From positions 24,607,725-24,671,724 of the forward strand of contig JBCFYV010011135.1 of NCBI GenBank assembly GCA_039000515.1: a DNA stretch of 64,000 nt, read 5' to 3'. The DNA is from Timema cristinae. Its lineage: Eukaryota; Arthropoda; Insecta; Phasmatodea; Timematidae. This document shows, piece after piece, positions 12,191 to 24,066 of this stretch. The position numbers were made by a program, and so were the translations under genes. Each line of letters starts with the position of its first letter. Position 1 is the first letter of the stretch. The notes below the pieces were generated by a model, which saw nothing but the letters and a program-made list of their open reading frames with translations, did not search any database and was not told where the DNA came from.

Positions 12191-12714
12191 ATATATACAA
12201 CCCAGAATGCTATTTAGGGCTTTACGCAAAAAATCTGTTGGTTGAAGATTGAGGAGAAAGTTGCAAGGGTGGAGTAAAATGAGGGAGGGGTGAAGGGACA
12301 GTCAAATACATAAACCTCGTAATTTTGAGAAGAGACTGATTCAACGAGACTATTTTTTTTTTATCACGCCAAGGGTTAGGATTAGCCTGTAAAGGGGAAG
12401 TTTGACAAGGTAGTTCTAGATATAATGGTGCCCAACCAAAACACCAGTGGAGGGTCTGAAGGGTTCGTCCATTTAATTAATATTCTTATAAGCGTAATCT
12501 TTGAGAATCCGAACCTTAAATATTAAAAATTACTCTACTCTACATGAAATACATTTTTTTGATGTCACCTGCACTTATGATTCATGATTTTGGTTTGAAT
12601 TCAAGAGTTTTTTTTTTCCTTAATGCTTTTGCCCTTCATTTTTCTTCTGCACAAATGCGGTTGCATTGCTTCCAAAACTCTTTTCTTATGCCTCTGCCCT
12701 CATGATATAGGTAT
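12191..12714. other. unannotated stretch
   Basis: Mixed unique sequence with T runs; nothing recognised. Confidence 0.4.
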
Positions 12715-13115
12715 TTGGACAACGTGGACGGTTTAGTATTACCCGCAAGAACATCAATTTAAGCAATATTGACTATTCTTGCACAAAATTCACCCTCACA
12801 AATAATTAGCAGAGTGAACCAGATTGGCCAACATTGATTTGTAAATACCGATAGAAGGGGAACTAAGTAACTGTATTTGTCCACGAAACTCGTTGACGGG
12901 AGGGGCTTGTAACCATTAGACTTAATGCAATCACACACAACTCCTCATTAGAGACGGCTGTTAATTATGTATCGGCTCACATTACCTTTGCCAATAAAGT
13001 CGAACAGGGGGATACAGTGATTAAAAACATTAGTTCATTACCTGTAAATGATTAATTTTTCCCCACAAGACCGCCGGGTCAGTTTAATGAGATCTGTTTA
13101 CCGCGAGTTTTTTTT
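12715..13115. other. non-repetitive island, candidate conserved non-coding element
   Basis: High-complexity sequence, free of repeats, with several homeodomain-type cores (AATAATTAGC, GTTAATTATG, ATGATTAATTTT) and CCAAT-type motifs (TTGCCAATAAAG). No open frame. A regulatory role is inferred only from complexity and motif density. Confidence 0.3.
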
Positions 13116-13244
13116 TTTTATGAGTGCGGATTTTTTAATTTTTTTGCTCCAATTGTTCGAAACTGATTTTCTAATGAATACAAATTGGTGAATTAACAGT
13201 TATAGTCACTGTGGTCAACGGCTGTAAACTAATAACTTATCGGC

Positions 13245-13601
13245 TGGCTATAAATAGGGAACTCGCTTTTCTCGTTGGGGGCTCCGCCCCCTAACCCCTG
13301 GTGAGTTATCTTTGCAAGTGGATGTAAATTGTCATTCCAAAGCCGTATTTTGATAGGTTTTACCGTTTAACCACAAAAGACCTCCAAAGAAAGGTCCGCA
13401 TCGACTTTAAAGTTGCTCCGACATTTTGCATCATTTTCTAGTGTTAAACTTTTTTTTTCAATTTTTTTTTTTAATTTTCCCGTCGGTTACAGGCTGGAAG
13501 CTATAAGTTTGTCAAATTTCAAGTTTTTAGCTCATTTGGAAGTGGGTAAACATTAATGTCAGTGAGTGAGTCAGCCATGTGGCTTTATAGTAGTATAATA
13601 A
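13245..13601 (-). mobile_element. Helitron-like non-autonomous element
   Basis: Read on the minus strand it begins TATTATACTACTATAAAGCC, followed by CTGACTCACTCACTGACATT, and ends after a GC-rich hairpin (GGGGGCGGAGCCCCC) and GAGAAAAGCGAGTT. A homologous plus-strand copy lies at 48.9 kb. The TATAAAGC-type start and terminal hairpin resemble Helitron ends from memory, but a clean CTRR terminus and the A/T insertion site were not verified. Confidence 0.5.
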
Positions 13602-13734
13602 AGCCGGGAAGTGTCAGAAAATTTAAATGGAAATACCGACACCTTATTAAATACATAGCTTTTCTGCCTGCTGGCTTAAGATTCTTGGCTTCGATTCTCG
13701 TCCATGACTGAAAATTTTATCATAGATTTTATCC

Positions 13735-14150
13735 TATCCATTATTGACATAAGACTCTGAAATCTTGACATGGACAAAGAGAGATCTCAGCAGAGATGAG
13801 GTTCCTGAGAGGTATTGAGAACGTAACAAGAGGAGACAGGATAAGGAACGAAATAATTAGGGATGGTTTAAAAGTTATATCATTAGAATATACAATGAAG
13901 GGAAAAAGATGGTTGTGGTTAGGTCATGTGAAGAAAATTTAGAAGGATAGAATGCCCAAGAAAGCCTAACAGAATAAAGAAAAGGGTAGAATATCTATTG
14001 GAAGACCACGGACAAGATGGATGGACCGAGAGTAGAAGAAAATGAAAGATATAAGGAGTGGACTGGAGACGTGTGGACGAGGGAGAAATTTGGAAATATT
14101 GACAGGAACGGAAGAGGGTGTGTTAAGAGATGACGCGCAGAGGCTGAAAT
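13735..14150 (+). pseudogene. non-LTR retrotransposon ORF2 C-terminus, decayed
   Basis: One frame reads AEMRFLRGIENVTRGDRIRN, then a RWLWLGHVKK-like segment, DRMPKK and GRPRTRWMD. This is the typical order at the C-terminal end of many LINE ORF2 proteins (a RxRWxGHVxRM block followed by GRPRxRW). In-frame stops sit at 13940 (TAG), 13967 (TAA) and 14033 (TAG). The start of the match (ILTWTKRDLS) is in another frame, so there is also a frameshift. No catalytic reverse-transcriptase or endonuclease domain remains. The clade cannot be assigned from this piece. Confidence 0.82.
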
Positions 14151-14159
14151 GTCGAATGA

Positions 14160-14821
14160 TGATGATGTAATTGAAGTTTACTCTTTCATAGTGGTGAATT
14201 AATGTTTGGGTATTGCGTCTCTTCTAGATCTAACATAGTTTACAAGTAGTGGTTGGATATAATCAGTCGGTTCAGAAAGTGCACGTTAAACACCTCAAAT
14301 AAAAAGTTATTTAAAAAAAATTAAGAAAATTTAAATTTGCATCTTAAAAACACATTACTAACTTACTTAGACACTAAAAATAGAAGTGAAATATTTTGTT
14401 TCTCGCATGTCAATAAGATGCATTTCTAAGATTTGGCATTTTAACATTTCAAGGTCGGATTTTGTTTATATTTTATCACATTTACACAAAGACACAAGTA
14501 ATACCTTGAATATTGAATACCGGAAGAATAACTTGTGAAAATGTTGATGTTTGTGTTGGTTTATAATTTATCTGATAAATTCAGGAGTCACAACAAGTCA
14601 CTTAAAAAAAACAACGGTGAATAAGTGTCACCTTTGATGGTTCCATTATTGACTATAGCGTTGCTCATAGAATGGGGTCATAGTGTAATCTATCAAGGTA
14701 AGATGCTACCTTTTATGGTTCCATTATAGGGTAGCTCATAGGTTAGGGCCATGGTGTAATAGATTCAAGTAAGGTTGCACACTTTCAGTGTAAACAGAGT
14801 GTACATGAACGTTACTATACT

Positions 14822-14858
<37 letters not shown>

Positions 14859-15356
14859 AAGTAGGATGAACCTATTTCCCTGGGGTCCTATCCGTCACAT
14901 AGACGAACCCTTCAGCGTCAGTCGTCCCTTCTCTATCTCTCTCTATCTTTTACCCATCTCCAGCCTCTACTCCCCCTCCCCCCCTCCCCCCCCTCCCCCA
15001 TCCTCCACATCTCTAACAGTGACCTACCTATCCACCTTTCTCCTCCTCATCTCACTCCTCTCCCGACGTTCCTAACTACGTCAGCTTCCAATTTCCTCCC
15101 CTCCCTCTACCTCTTTGACCCTGGCGTGCTGCCCTTTTTTCCCACCTCCTCTAAAATCCTGACACCTTGATAAGGCACACTGGAACAGGCAGTACATTGA
15201 TCCGTCAAATAGCCGGACTCTCCCCGGCTCAAATACACTCGCATACAGATAAGTTTATTTTACATTTACCAAAGTTACTGAAACATTTTTTGTTCATATG
15301 CATACGTCAAGTCATGTGATATGCAGCTGTCTCTTTTGATATATATTATAATAAAA
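14160..15356. other. unique stretch with GT/GA microsatellite and C-rich tract
   Basis: Holds (GT)/(GA) runs at 14.82-14.86 kb and a CCCCCTCC-rich tract at 14.97-15.02 kb. The open frame over these runs is low complexity. A short direct repeat (ATGGTTCCATTAT-type, 14.64 and 14.71 kb) is also present. Confidence 0.5.
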
Positions 15357-15360
15357 ATAG

Positions 15361-15647
15361 GGTGACCTGACGGTCTATGAATAAGGTGTCGGACTTCTGT
15401 GCTGTGTTCAATCCTCGGTCCCGGCACAGATTTATCTGATTACCAAAACCTTCCTTCACCTCTGACAAGACGTGTATTAATCACAACTTGTGAATGTGTG
15501 GGAATGCCAGGCCTCCACCGTGGTTCGGATACCACGTTAAACTGTATGTCCTCCATTTCATCTCCCAATCATCCTACCTTTACACATTAGCGTAAGTGCG
15601 TATAGCCCGAACGGGTAGTAAGACGTGGTGATAATAATAATAATAAT
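15361..15647 (+). mobile_element. SINE-A, near full length
   Basis: Starts GGTGACCTGACGGTCTATGA and has the B box GTTCAATCCTCGG, the GGCCTCCACCGTGG body, and the tail GCGTATAGCCCGAACGGGTA ending in (TAA)n. There is a small deletion between the A and B boxes. Confidence 0.93.
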
Positions 15648-16125
15648 GTAGTAAAGTGCTATAGGTGTTGACTGCAAACAAAACATATAAATATTTTTCT
15701 AAAAAGTTTTTTTCCTATCATAATTCTACAATAATTATTTTTTAAATATGCATAGCAGCCATATACATGGAAAACCGAAAAACACAGAATTTTCCAAAAT
15801 CTAGTAAAACAAATATTGGAATATTTGTTTCTTTGGGACATTTAACTGAACGGATAATAAGTCTTTGGATTGATGGATGAAAAGGTGGACTGAAAATAAA
15901 CGTTGATTCAAATCTGTTTTATTAGCTCTTAAACAAGGATTGCTAAGTGACAAGACATAACATAACAAAAGTTACATGACGTCACACTTGGTCACGTTGA
16001 TGGAAAATGAAATTAAACCTTAAATAATAACCTGCCTGGAAATATAGAATTCCCTTATAGAAAACCCGTAAAGCACAGGGAATTTTAGTAGTAAAAAAAT
16101 TTTTGTGGCAACCCTAAACTGTAAG
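15648..16125. other. unannotated stretch
   Basis: AT-rich unique sequence; nothing recognised. Confidence 0.4.
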
Positions 16126-16225
16126 TCCGGAATATACGCATATCTACACTAATGGTGTATGGATAAGGAGGGTAGTATTTAATAGTAAATGCACCCGGAT
16201 TTGTGTGGAGGTATATAGGAAACTA
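16126..16225 (-). mobile_element. SINE-B 3' fragment
   Basis: Carries the order tail (GTCCGGAATATACGCATA), ACACTAATGGTGTATGGATA and TGCACCCGGATTTGTGTGGA, matching the minus-strand SINE-B 3' half. The head is absent. Confidence 0.6.
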
Positions 16226-16324
16226 TGTATGATGGTACACCTTTAAGAATTCTAACAACCTCGTTAGACCCCAAGACACCCAATACTGCTCAAATGGGCT
16301 ATTCCTGGATTCATTGACGGGGAA

Positions 16325-16618
16325 TGCCATTTAACCACGCCTCTACCTGTTTGAACCTACTATATTACAACACACATATAGAGTCATGTCATTTAACAGC
16401 GCCTCTACCTGTCTATATCTACTATATTGCAACACACATAAAGAGTCATGGCATTTAACATCGCCTCTACCTGTCTATATCTACTATATTGCAACACACA
16501 TAAAGAGTCATGTCATTTAACAGCGCCTCAACCTGTCTGTATCTACTATATTGCAACACACATAAAGAGTCATGCCATTTAACAACGCCTCTACCTGTCT
16601 ATATCTACTACATCACAA
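16325..16618. repeat. 62-bp minisatellite, about 4.7 copies
   Basis: Unit contains ACACACATAAAGAGTCATG, ATTTAACAGCGCCTCTACCT and GTCTATATCTACTATATTGC. The first and last copies are diverged. Confidence 0.93.
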
Positions 16619-17534
16619 AACACCATTGTGCTCAACTTGTCAGTTTTTTACAACACCGCCTTGGTAATGAGCTTAACCTTTCATACTGGTAACCTTTTTT
16701 TATAAGCAAAGTGAGTTTAAAAGCTGCGTTTATAATAAATATTCATTTAAACCTTGATTAACAATTTTGCTTAGTTATTTAATCTATTAATCATATTGTC
16801 TCATTTACTACTTACTTTATTATTTAAAGCAATTATTGTAATCGTGACAATTGTAAACCTACAGATTATTATGAATCTCTTTTATTAATTTGTTCCCGAA
16901 CTTTTATTGAAAAGTTCTTATAATTTTGTCTGACTGTACTTGGGACTATAGTAGAAACCATTGTATGGGTTTCGTTCATTCTTTATAATTAGTTCAATAT
17001 TTATAATTATATGTTCTATGATCAAGCCTTGTGAATAAATTTGTGATTTTGATAATAGCCAAAGCCGGTCAGGGGGAATTCTGGGTGTTAAACTCCCCCA
17101 CCCTCCCCTGAAATTTAATAAATAAAATATAAATAGTTAAAACAATACAAAATTAAGGCACAGGTACAAATTAGGGGGCTGTTTAAGATAAATATAATAA
17201 AATAAGAATTTCAGAGAGCTTTCAAAGGTGTTTAATTTTCAGAATTTTTCTAGTTTGAGGCAGTTATGTAATTATGTTGATATAAAAACACTTCAGATAG
17301 CTTCCAGAGTTTTTACATATTTAGATTTTGTTTAGTTTAAACCCAGCTCCCCCCTTTCCTTCCGAGACTATTGGCTGGCTACAGCTTTGATACTTGTTTT
17401 AAAATAAATGGTAGTCAATTGATTACCGATTTTTGAAAATTCGAAAAATTATTTAAATATTTGGTTAAAAATGGACATTTTTAAGAAAAATGTGTTCGCC
17501 GATTACTATTCTTTTAAATTACCTCTTTATATTA
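16619..17534. other. AT-rich stretch with a weak foldback
   Basis: Mostly AT-rich. Between about 17058 and 17392 the two edges are weakly complementary (CAAAGCCGGTCAGGGGG against CTCCCCCCTTTCC...GGCTACAGCTTTG), possibly a decayed foldback element. Nothing coding. Confidence 0.35.
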
Positions 17535-17742
17535 CCTGTTAAGGTTATATGCTTATGAGTAGCGACGTATAATGTTTGAGTCAGGAGAAATTGCACCCAA
17601 ATTTGCGTGGACAGGTGAAAGAACCATTTATGAAATACCACTCTCTGTACACCCGATCAAGATTCGAACCCCGATCTCTGTCATCAGTAGTCTAGTCTAT
17701 TGTGGGAGTGACGGTTTAGACCATGCGGCCACCGAAGCGTGT
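17535..17742 (-). mobile_element. SINE-B, near full length, degraded tail
   Basis: Minus-strand head at the right end (TAGACCATGCGGCCACCGAA on plus), B box (AAGATTCGAACCCCGATCTC on plus), body ATTTGCGTGGACAGG and a degraded tail around ATTACCTGTTAAGGTTATAT. Confidence 0.82.
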
Positions 17743-17975
17743 ATTTTTTTTTCAAACTAAATGATTTGAGGTTATTATAGTGAAGACAGGTGAGGAAGGG
17801 TAAACATTAGACTAATTGCACCTTCAATTGAGTTGAGGAATGTTGTTTAACCGTCTAGGAAAACACAACCTAAAAACATTACAGACGAGACTAACTCTTA
17901 AGTCATCGTGCTCACCGATACGGGAATATTATTTTAATTATTTTTTTCCACTCGAGTGCGATGTTCTCCTTCTTC

Positions 17976-18250
17976 TTAGCACTGCGTCTTACTACCCGTT
18001 CGGGTTATACACACGCTAATGTGTAATGGTAGGGTGATTGTGAGATGAAATGGAGGACCTACAGTTTAACGTGGGATCCGAACCACGGTGGAGGCCTGAC
18101 ATTCCTCACACATTCCCAAGTTGTGATTAATACACGTCTTGTCAGAGGTGAAGGAAGGGTTTGGTAATCAGATAAATCTGTGCCGGGACCGAGGATTGAA
18201 CATGGACCTCCACAGAGAAGTCTAACCCTTAACCTAGACACCAGGTCACC
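17976..18250 (-). mobile_element. SINE-A, near full length
   Basis: On plus: TTAGCACTGCGTCTTACTAC, CCACGGTGGAGGCC body, GAGGATTGAAC B box and CTAGACACCAGGTCACC at the head. The tail has no long (TAA) run. Confidence 0.92.
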
Positions 18251-18386
18251 AAGAGAATATTGTTTTGGGTTATGGGCAAATAAAGGCTATCATAATCTTG
18301 AGGTAAACATTTTTCACAGTTGAAATATTTGTTATCTTTATTAGAAAGTTAAAAGCGAAATAAATCAAAAGAAGAAAAAAAATACA

Positions 18387-18610
18387 ACCCACTTCGTTGG
18401 GTTCGAGCTACCGTCGAATTAATTAGACTGCCGATGATGGGAATATCAAGGTTCGAATCTCTGTCGGGTGTAATGAGGGTGATTTTACATTCTCTCTCTA
18501 CGCACATGCGGGTACACTTCCTTTATATATAACTTTGCTAATCCCTTAATACATTAGCGTAATTAGTATGTAATCGTATAATCCGAACGGGTAGTAAGAC
18601 GCGGTTATCT
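18387..18610 (+). mobile_element. SINE-B
   Basis: Starts AACCCACTTCGTTGGGTTCG, a damaged A-box region, then AGACTGCCGATGATGGG, the B box AAGGTTCGAATCTC, body GCACATGCGGGTACACTTCC and tail ATCCGAACGGGTAGTAAGAC. Confidence 0.87.
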
Positions 18611-18998
18611 ATCCTGTTGTGATAGGAAGGGATATCTGAAAGGCCTTTTAACCTGTAAGAATAATACTATAATGTAGTAATTGATAGGAGAAAAGACCTT
18701 CTGAACGTTCCCTCTAACTCTAGACAGAGTACAGCCTCCGTATCAATATGATACAGGCAAGATATACTTACAGGCCACAGCAGTGAACCGTCCATAACCT
18801 GATTAAAAAAAACAACCAGGAAGCGTTAAGTTATCAGATCACGTTGGAACCGTATTTTATTCCAATCGCAAATTTTCGATATGATAGAAGATTGCCCGTT
18901 TCTAGTCTAATTTGCAATTCAGCCGTCAGTGCGTTGCGTCGGACGCGGATCAGGGGTAAACAAAACGCACTACGAACATTCAAACAGAACACCGCTCT
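18611..18998. other. unique spacer
   Basis: Higher-complexity sequence without repeats, e.g. GATACAGGCAAGATATACTT and GCGTTGCGTCGGACGCGGAT. No coding frame longer than a few tens of codons. Possible regulatory island; no direct evidence. Confidence 0.3.
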
Positions 18999-19288
18999 GG
19001 TGACCTGGCGGTCTAGGAGGTAAGGTGTCAGACTTCTCTGCTGGAGGTCCGGGGTTCAATCCTTGGTCCCGGCACAGATTTATCTGATTACCAAACCCTT
19101 CCTACACCTCTGACAAGACATCTTGTGAATGTGGGGAATGCCAGGCCTCCACCGTGGTTCGGATCCCACGTTAAACTGTAGGTCCTCCATTTCATCTCAC
19201 AATCACCCTACCGTTACACATTGGCGTAAGTGCGTATAACCCGAACGGGTAGTAAGACGCGGTGCTAATAATATTAATAGTAATAATA
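18999..19288 (+). mobile_element. SINE-A, full length
   Basis: Starts GGTGACCTGGCGGTCTAGGA with intact A and B box regions, the conserved body, and the tail GCGTATAACCCGAACGGGTA followed by imperfect (TAA)n. A 15-bp internal segment (GTATTAATCACAACT-type) present in some copies is missing, defining a shorter subfamily. Confidence 0.95.
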
Positions 19289-19589
19289 TTCTCTGTTCTT
19301 GGGCTGTTGTTTTGATCTCAATTGAAGCTCTCAAATAAAGAATATTTTAATGTTGGGTAATTTTCGAAAATTGACGTAAATATTTTTTGTAAAATAAATA
19401 TCTGAGAAATATTTTCATAGTAGTATAATAAAGATTATTTGGGGTTATATTAGTGATAATTTTTTAAAAACTTGATTTCAAACTTAGATAAATTATTTGA
19501 AAAAGAAAGTACGATGGTGTCCATTCATTTTCTTGCGGTCCCAAGTGCGGACCACCCGTCACACCGTCACGGACCACACTGTGAGAACT

Positions 19590-19808
19590 ACTAATTTAAG
19601 GCGTCACTTTTGCAATACCCCGGATTGTCACTGATGAGAAAATCGGAGTTTATATCACGGTTGAGTGAATTGATAGTGTTTTTTTCTAAATGGTTTCCCA
19701 CTTTACTCCATGAAATGCGGGTACATTTTCTATGCATTTTTTTTCTTAATCACCTTTAACCTGTAAGTGTAAATATAAGAATATCCTGGACGGATAGTAA
19801 GACATGGA
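19590..19808 (+). mobile_element. SINE-B, diverged
   Basis: Shows AAGGCGTCACTTTTGCAATA, CCCGGATTGTCACTGATG, the B-box relic CGGAGTTTATATCACGGTTG, body ATGAAATGCGGGTACATTTT and tail CCTGGACGGATAGTAAGACA. Confidence 0.75.
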
Positions 19809-20406
19809 GAGTAGGGTGGGATAAAAAAATATTTGAAACTTACTTGAAATGTACATTAAATTTCAGAGTAAAATAAAAGTTTATAAATTAAATCGGAATC
19901 CATAAATCAGCAAATACTTTATCGAAATCTTTATTAAATCCACACAAATGTACATTTCAAAGAGATTGACATTTGCAAAAAAAAAAAAAAAAAGTACTTG
20001 GGAGAGGGGGGGGGGAAAGGTCATAAAGAATAACTGTTCATATATTTAAAAAAAAGACAGCGACCAAAGCTAGAAAAAAAAATACATATTTTTCACTAAT
20101 TGTAATTAATTTTTGAACCATTTCAAAAAAACATACTAGTCTTGGGGACCTTTCGTCCTCTGTACGTATTGACAGATTGTTAGTGCCTGGAGTTATATGT
20201 GACAAAATCAGTCGTTCTTTCAGTCAAGGTTCGCAGAGGTTTTTTTTTTCTGTCATCCTGTCAACCTGTCAACAGGAATTTCACACCCGTTGACATTTAC
20301 TGTACGACTACGCCATTATTATGTAATAAGGACATCTCAACTACAGAGAAATATGAGTCGTAATCCCTTTTTTTTTTTTAAGGGAGGTTGTAAAGGTGGG
20401 ATAAAC
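19809..20406. other. unique stretch with A and G runs
   Basis: Homopolymer runs near 19.98-20.02 kb and otherwise unique sequence; nothing recognised. Confidence 0.4.
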
Positions 20407-20520
20407 CATCACAATTCACCCTACCGTTACATCATTAGCGTAAGTGCGTATTAACCCGAAACCGGGTAGTAAGATGTCGGTGTTAATATATAATAAATAT
20501 ATAATAATAATAATAATACA
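20407..20520 (+). mobile_element. SINE-A, strongly 5'-truncated
   Basis: Only the last third is present: ATCACAATTCACCCTACCGT, CATTAGCGTAAGTGCGTATT and the tail hairpin with symmetric extra bases (AACCCGAAACCGGGTAG), then (TAA/TAT)n. Confidence 0.85.
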
Positions 20521-20712
20521 ACAACCCTAACCGGGCTGTGTATGTGCTATCCAGCGTAGGAGTGGTGGTAGCTAATAGCTAATTCGCCAAACCATATGAT
20601 CTGCAACACAAATGTTGAAATCCTCTCACTTTTACAGTAAAAACTTTCACAACAAACAATAAAACATTTTTTTAAATAATTTCTTTATTTTGACAGTTTT
20701 TATTTTCGCTTG

Positions 20713-20992
20713 ATTATTATTATTATTAGCACCGCGTCTTACTACCCGCTTGGGCTATGCGCACTTAGCTAATATGTAATGGTAGGGTGATTGTGAGCTG
20801 AAATGAAGGACCTACAGTTTAACGTGGGATCCGAACCACGGTGGAGGCCTGCTATTCCCCACATTCACAAGATGTCTTGTCAGAGGTGAAGGAAGGTTTT
20901 GGTAATCAGATAAATCTGTGCCGGGACCGAGGATTGAACCCCGAACTCCCAGCATAGAAGTCTGACACCTTACCCTAGACCGCCAGAGTCAC
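20713..20992 (-). mobile_element. SINE-A, full length
   Basis: Plus-strand order: (TTA)n, AGCACCGCGTCTTACTACCC, body CCACGGTGGAGGCC, B box GAGGATTGAACCCCG, head TAGACCGCCAGAGTCAC. The tail hairpin carries CCGCTTGGGC instead of CCGTTCGGGT; the stem pairing is retained by a G-U pair in RNA. Confidence 0.94.
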
Positions 20993-20999
20993 TCATTTT

Positions 21000-21850
21000 T
21001 TGCTCAAAACCCCGGAGAGAAAAAAAATTGAATTTGAAGTTTTGATTTTTTTTTAATGTCTTAGTTTCATGCCTGACCCCCTGAAACCAAAAACAGTGGT
21101 TTTCTCAATTTCGCCTGTCTGTACCGTTGTATAGAACCGAAACTATTTTACCGATCAGACTAAAACTTGTGTCTGTGGTTTTCATAAGGTCCTCCGAGGT
21201 TTTTTTTAAAATTATATATCTAGCCCTAAATGTAAGGGTAGTTTAATGAAGGGCAAACTGAGGAAAAGAGAATTTTTTTTCAAAATTCGTTCTATATCTA
21301 GACACTATTTATTATTGATTAATTATAAACGAGATGACAACTCTCATTGTATCATGAAAATGAATTTGAGGGTAATTTACAAGGGGATATTTTCCAATTC
21401 TCATCATTTATTTCCAACTATTTGATATACTAAATAACTTATCATTGTAAAGCTTAAGTAATATTAAAACTAAAAAAAAAAACCTTGTATTTGAATATAT
21501 TTTTATAAAACCAATAGTTAACAATCTATAACGAATATATATTTTAAATTCTGGTTTGGTAAATAGAAATATTTACAAATTAATTTTATTTTAAAAGATT
21601 TTTGAATTTAAATACAACATAATACTCCTAAATTTAATTAACCACATTTAAAACAATCACCCTGTTATTTTTAAGTAAATTATGTGGTCATAGATGTTCC
21701 TCTTTTTGAAATATTTTTTCTTGTACAGTGTATATTATTTCATTTGTGATCTTTGCTATAATGTAAATCTATTATTTAATAATGTCCATGCAACGTCTAT
21801 AAATTTCCTTTCGCATACCTTACGAGTGACGTAAATATCTCAATTTTTAG
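21000..21850 (+). repeat. LR-C dispersed repeat, copy 2 (longest)
   Basis: Blocks shared with the other LR-C copies: TCGCCTGTCTGTACCGTTGT, AACCGAAACTATTTTACCGA, ATATCTAGACACTATTTATT, TAACTTATCATTGTAAAG, and near the end GTGTATATTATTTCATTTGTG followed by GATCTTTGCTATAATG. No open frame. It shows the fullest extent of this family in the window. Confidence 0.7.
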
Positions 21851-21984
21851 CTAAAGAAAAGAGGATGTTTGTCCGATATCGTACCATTTATTTCCTCAGA
21901 TCTTTCCTTTTAACTAAATGGACTTTATGGATAGTTTAAAACCTAAAAGCCTTGTTCTTTGTAACAACCAAAACTATTTCTTCA

Positions 21985-24066
21985 ACTTCAGACTTAGGCT
22001 TTGCTTTGAATGTTTCAAACTTAACTTAGACTTTGCTTCGAATGTTTCAAACTTAACTTAGACTTTGCTTCGAATGTTTCAAACTTAACTTAGACTTTGC
22101 TTCGAATGTTTCAAACTTAACTTAGACTTTGTTTCGAATGTTTCAAACTTAACTTAGACTTTGCTTGGAACGTATCAAACTTAACTTAGACCTTGCTTGG
22201 AACGTTTCAAACTTAACTTAGACCTTGCTTGGAACGTTTCAAACTTAACTTGGACCTTGCTTGGAACGTATCAAACTTAACTTAGACCTTGCTTGGAACG
22301 TTTCAAACTTAACTTAGACCTTGCTTGGAACGTTTCAAACTTAACTTAGACCTTGCTTGGAACGTTTCAAACTTAACTTAGACCTTGCTTGGAACGTTTC
22401 AAACTTAACTTGGATCTTACTTGAAACGTTTCAAACTTAACTTAGACCTTGCTTGGAACGTTTCAAACTTAACTTGGATCTTACTTGGAACGTTTCAAAC
22501 TTAACTTAGACTTTGCTTGGAACGTTTCAAACTTAACTTAGACTTTGCTTGGAACGTATCAAACTTAACTTGGATCTTACTTGGAACGTTTCAAACTTAA
22601 CTTAGACCTTGCTTGGAACGTATCAAACTTAACTTAGACCTTGCTTGGAACGTTTCAAACTTAACTTGGATCTTACTTGGAACGTTTCAAACTTAACTTG
22701 GATCTTACTTGGAACGTTTCAAACTTAACTTGGATCTTACTTGGAACGTTTCAAACTTAACTTAGACCTTGCTTGGAACGTTTCAAACTTAACTTAGACC
22801 TTGCTTGGAACGTTTCAAACTTAACTTGGATCTTACTTGGAACGTTTCAAACTTAACTTAGACCTTGCTTGGAACGTTTCAAACTTAACTTGGACCTTGC
22901 TTGGAACGTTTCAAACTTAACTTAGACCTTGCTTGGAACGTTTCAAACTTAACTTAGACCTTGCTTGGAACGTTTCAAACTTAACTTAGACCTTGCTTGG
23001 AACGTTTCAAACTTAACTTGGATCTTACTTGGAACGTTTCAAACTTAACTTAGACCTTGCTTGGAACGTTTCAAACTTAACTTGGATCTTACTTGGAACG
23101 TTTCAAACTTAACTTGGACCTTGCTTGGAACGTTTCAAACTTAACTTAGACCTTGCTTGGAACGTATCAAACTTAACTTAGACCTTGCTTGGAACGTTTC
23201 AAACTTAACTTGGATCTTACTTGGAACGTTTCAAACTTAACTTAGAACTTGCTTGGAACGTTTCAAACTTAACTTGGACCTTGCTTGGAACGTTTCAAAC
23301 TTAACTTAGACCTTGCTTGGAACGTTTCAAACTTAACTTAGACCTTGCTTGGAACGTTTCAAACTTAACTTGGACCTTGCTTGGAACGTTTCAAACTTAA
23401 CTTAGACCTTGCTTGGAACGTTTCAAACTTAACTTGGACCTTGCTTGGAACGTTTCAAACTTAACTTAGACCTTGCTTGGAACGTTTCAAACTTAACTTG
23501 GATCTTACTTGGAACGTTTCAAACTTAACTTAGACTTTGCTTGGAACGTTTCAAACTTAACTTAGACTTTGCTTGGAACGTATCAAACTTAACTTGGATC
23601 TTACTTGGAACGTTTCAAACTTAACTTTGACCTTGCTTGGAACGTTTCAAACTTAACTTAGACCTTGCTTGGAACGTTTCAAACTTAACTTAGACCTTGC
23701 TTGGAACGTTTCAAACTTAACTTAGACCTTGCTTGGAACGTATCAAACTTAACTTAGACCTTGCTTGGAACGTTTCAAACTTAACTTAGACCTTGCTTGG
23801 AACGTTTCAAACTTAACTTAGACCTTGCTTGGAACGTTTCAAACTTAACTTAGACCTTGCTTGGAACGTTTCAAACTTAACTTGGATCTTACTTGGAACG
23901 TTTCAAACTTAACTTAGACCTTGCTTGGAACGTATCAAACTTAACTTAGACCTTGCTTGGAACGTATCAAACTTAACTTAGACCTTGCTTGGAACGTTTC
24001 AAACTTAACTTAGACCTTGCTTGGAACGTTTCAAACTTAACTTAGACCTTGCTTGGAACGTTTCAA
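21985..24066. repeat. 32-bp minisatellite, about 64 copies
   Basis: Unit contains TTTCAAACTTAACTTAGACC and TTGCTTGGAACG. Variants GGATCTTACTTGG, AGACTTTGCTTGG and CGTATCAAAC recur in blocks, indicating segmental duplication of multi-unit groups. The first copies (GCTTCGAATG) differ from the rest. At about 2.1 kb it is the largest array here. Confidence 0.98.

Noticed and set aside
15399..15590. Recurrent short frame ([25 protein letters not shown]) at 15.4, 18.1, 42.1, 57.1 and 62.1 kb
   Set aside because: It is the SINE-A head and body read in one phase; recurrence reflects the SINE, not a protein family.
19418..19436. Third Helitron-like start (ATAGTAGTATAATAAAG)
   Set aside because: Only the tip matches; no downstream similarity to the other two copies was seen.
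21985..24066. CRISPR-like array
   Set aside because: Repeats are contiguous with no unique spacers; eukaryotic minisatellite.
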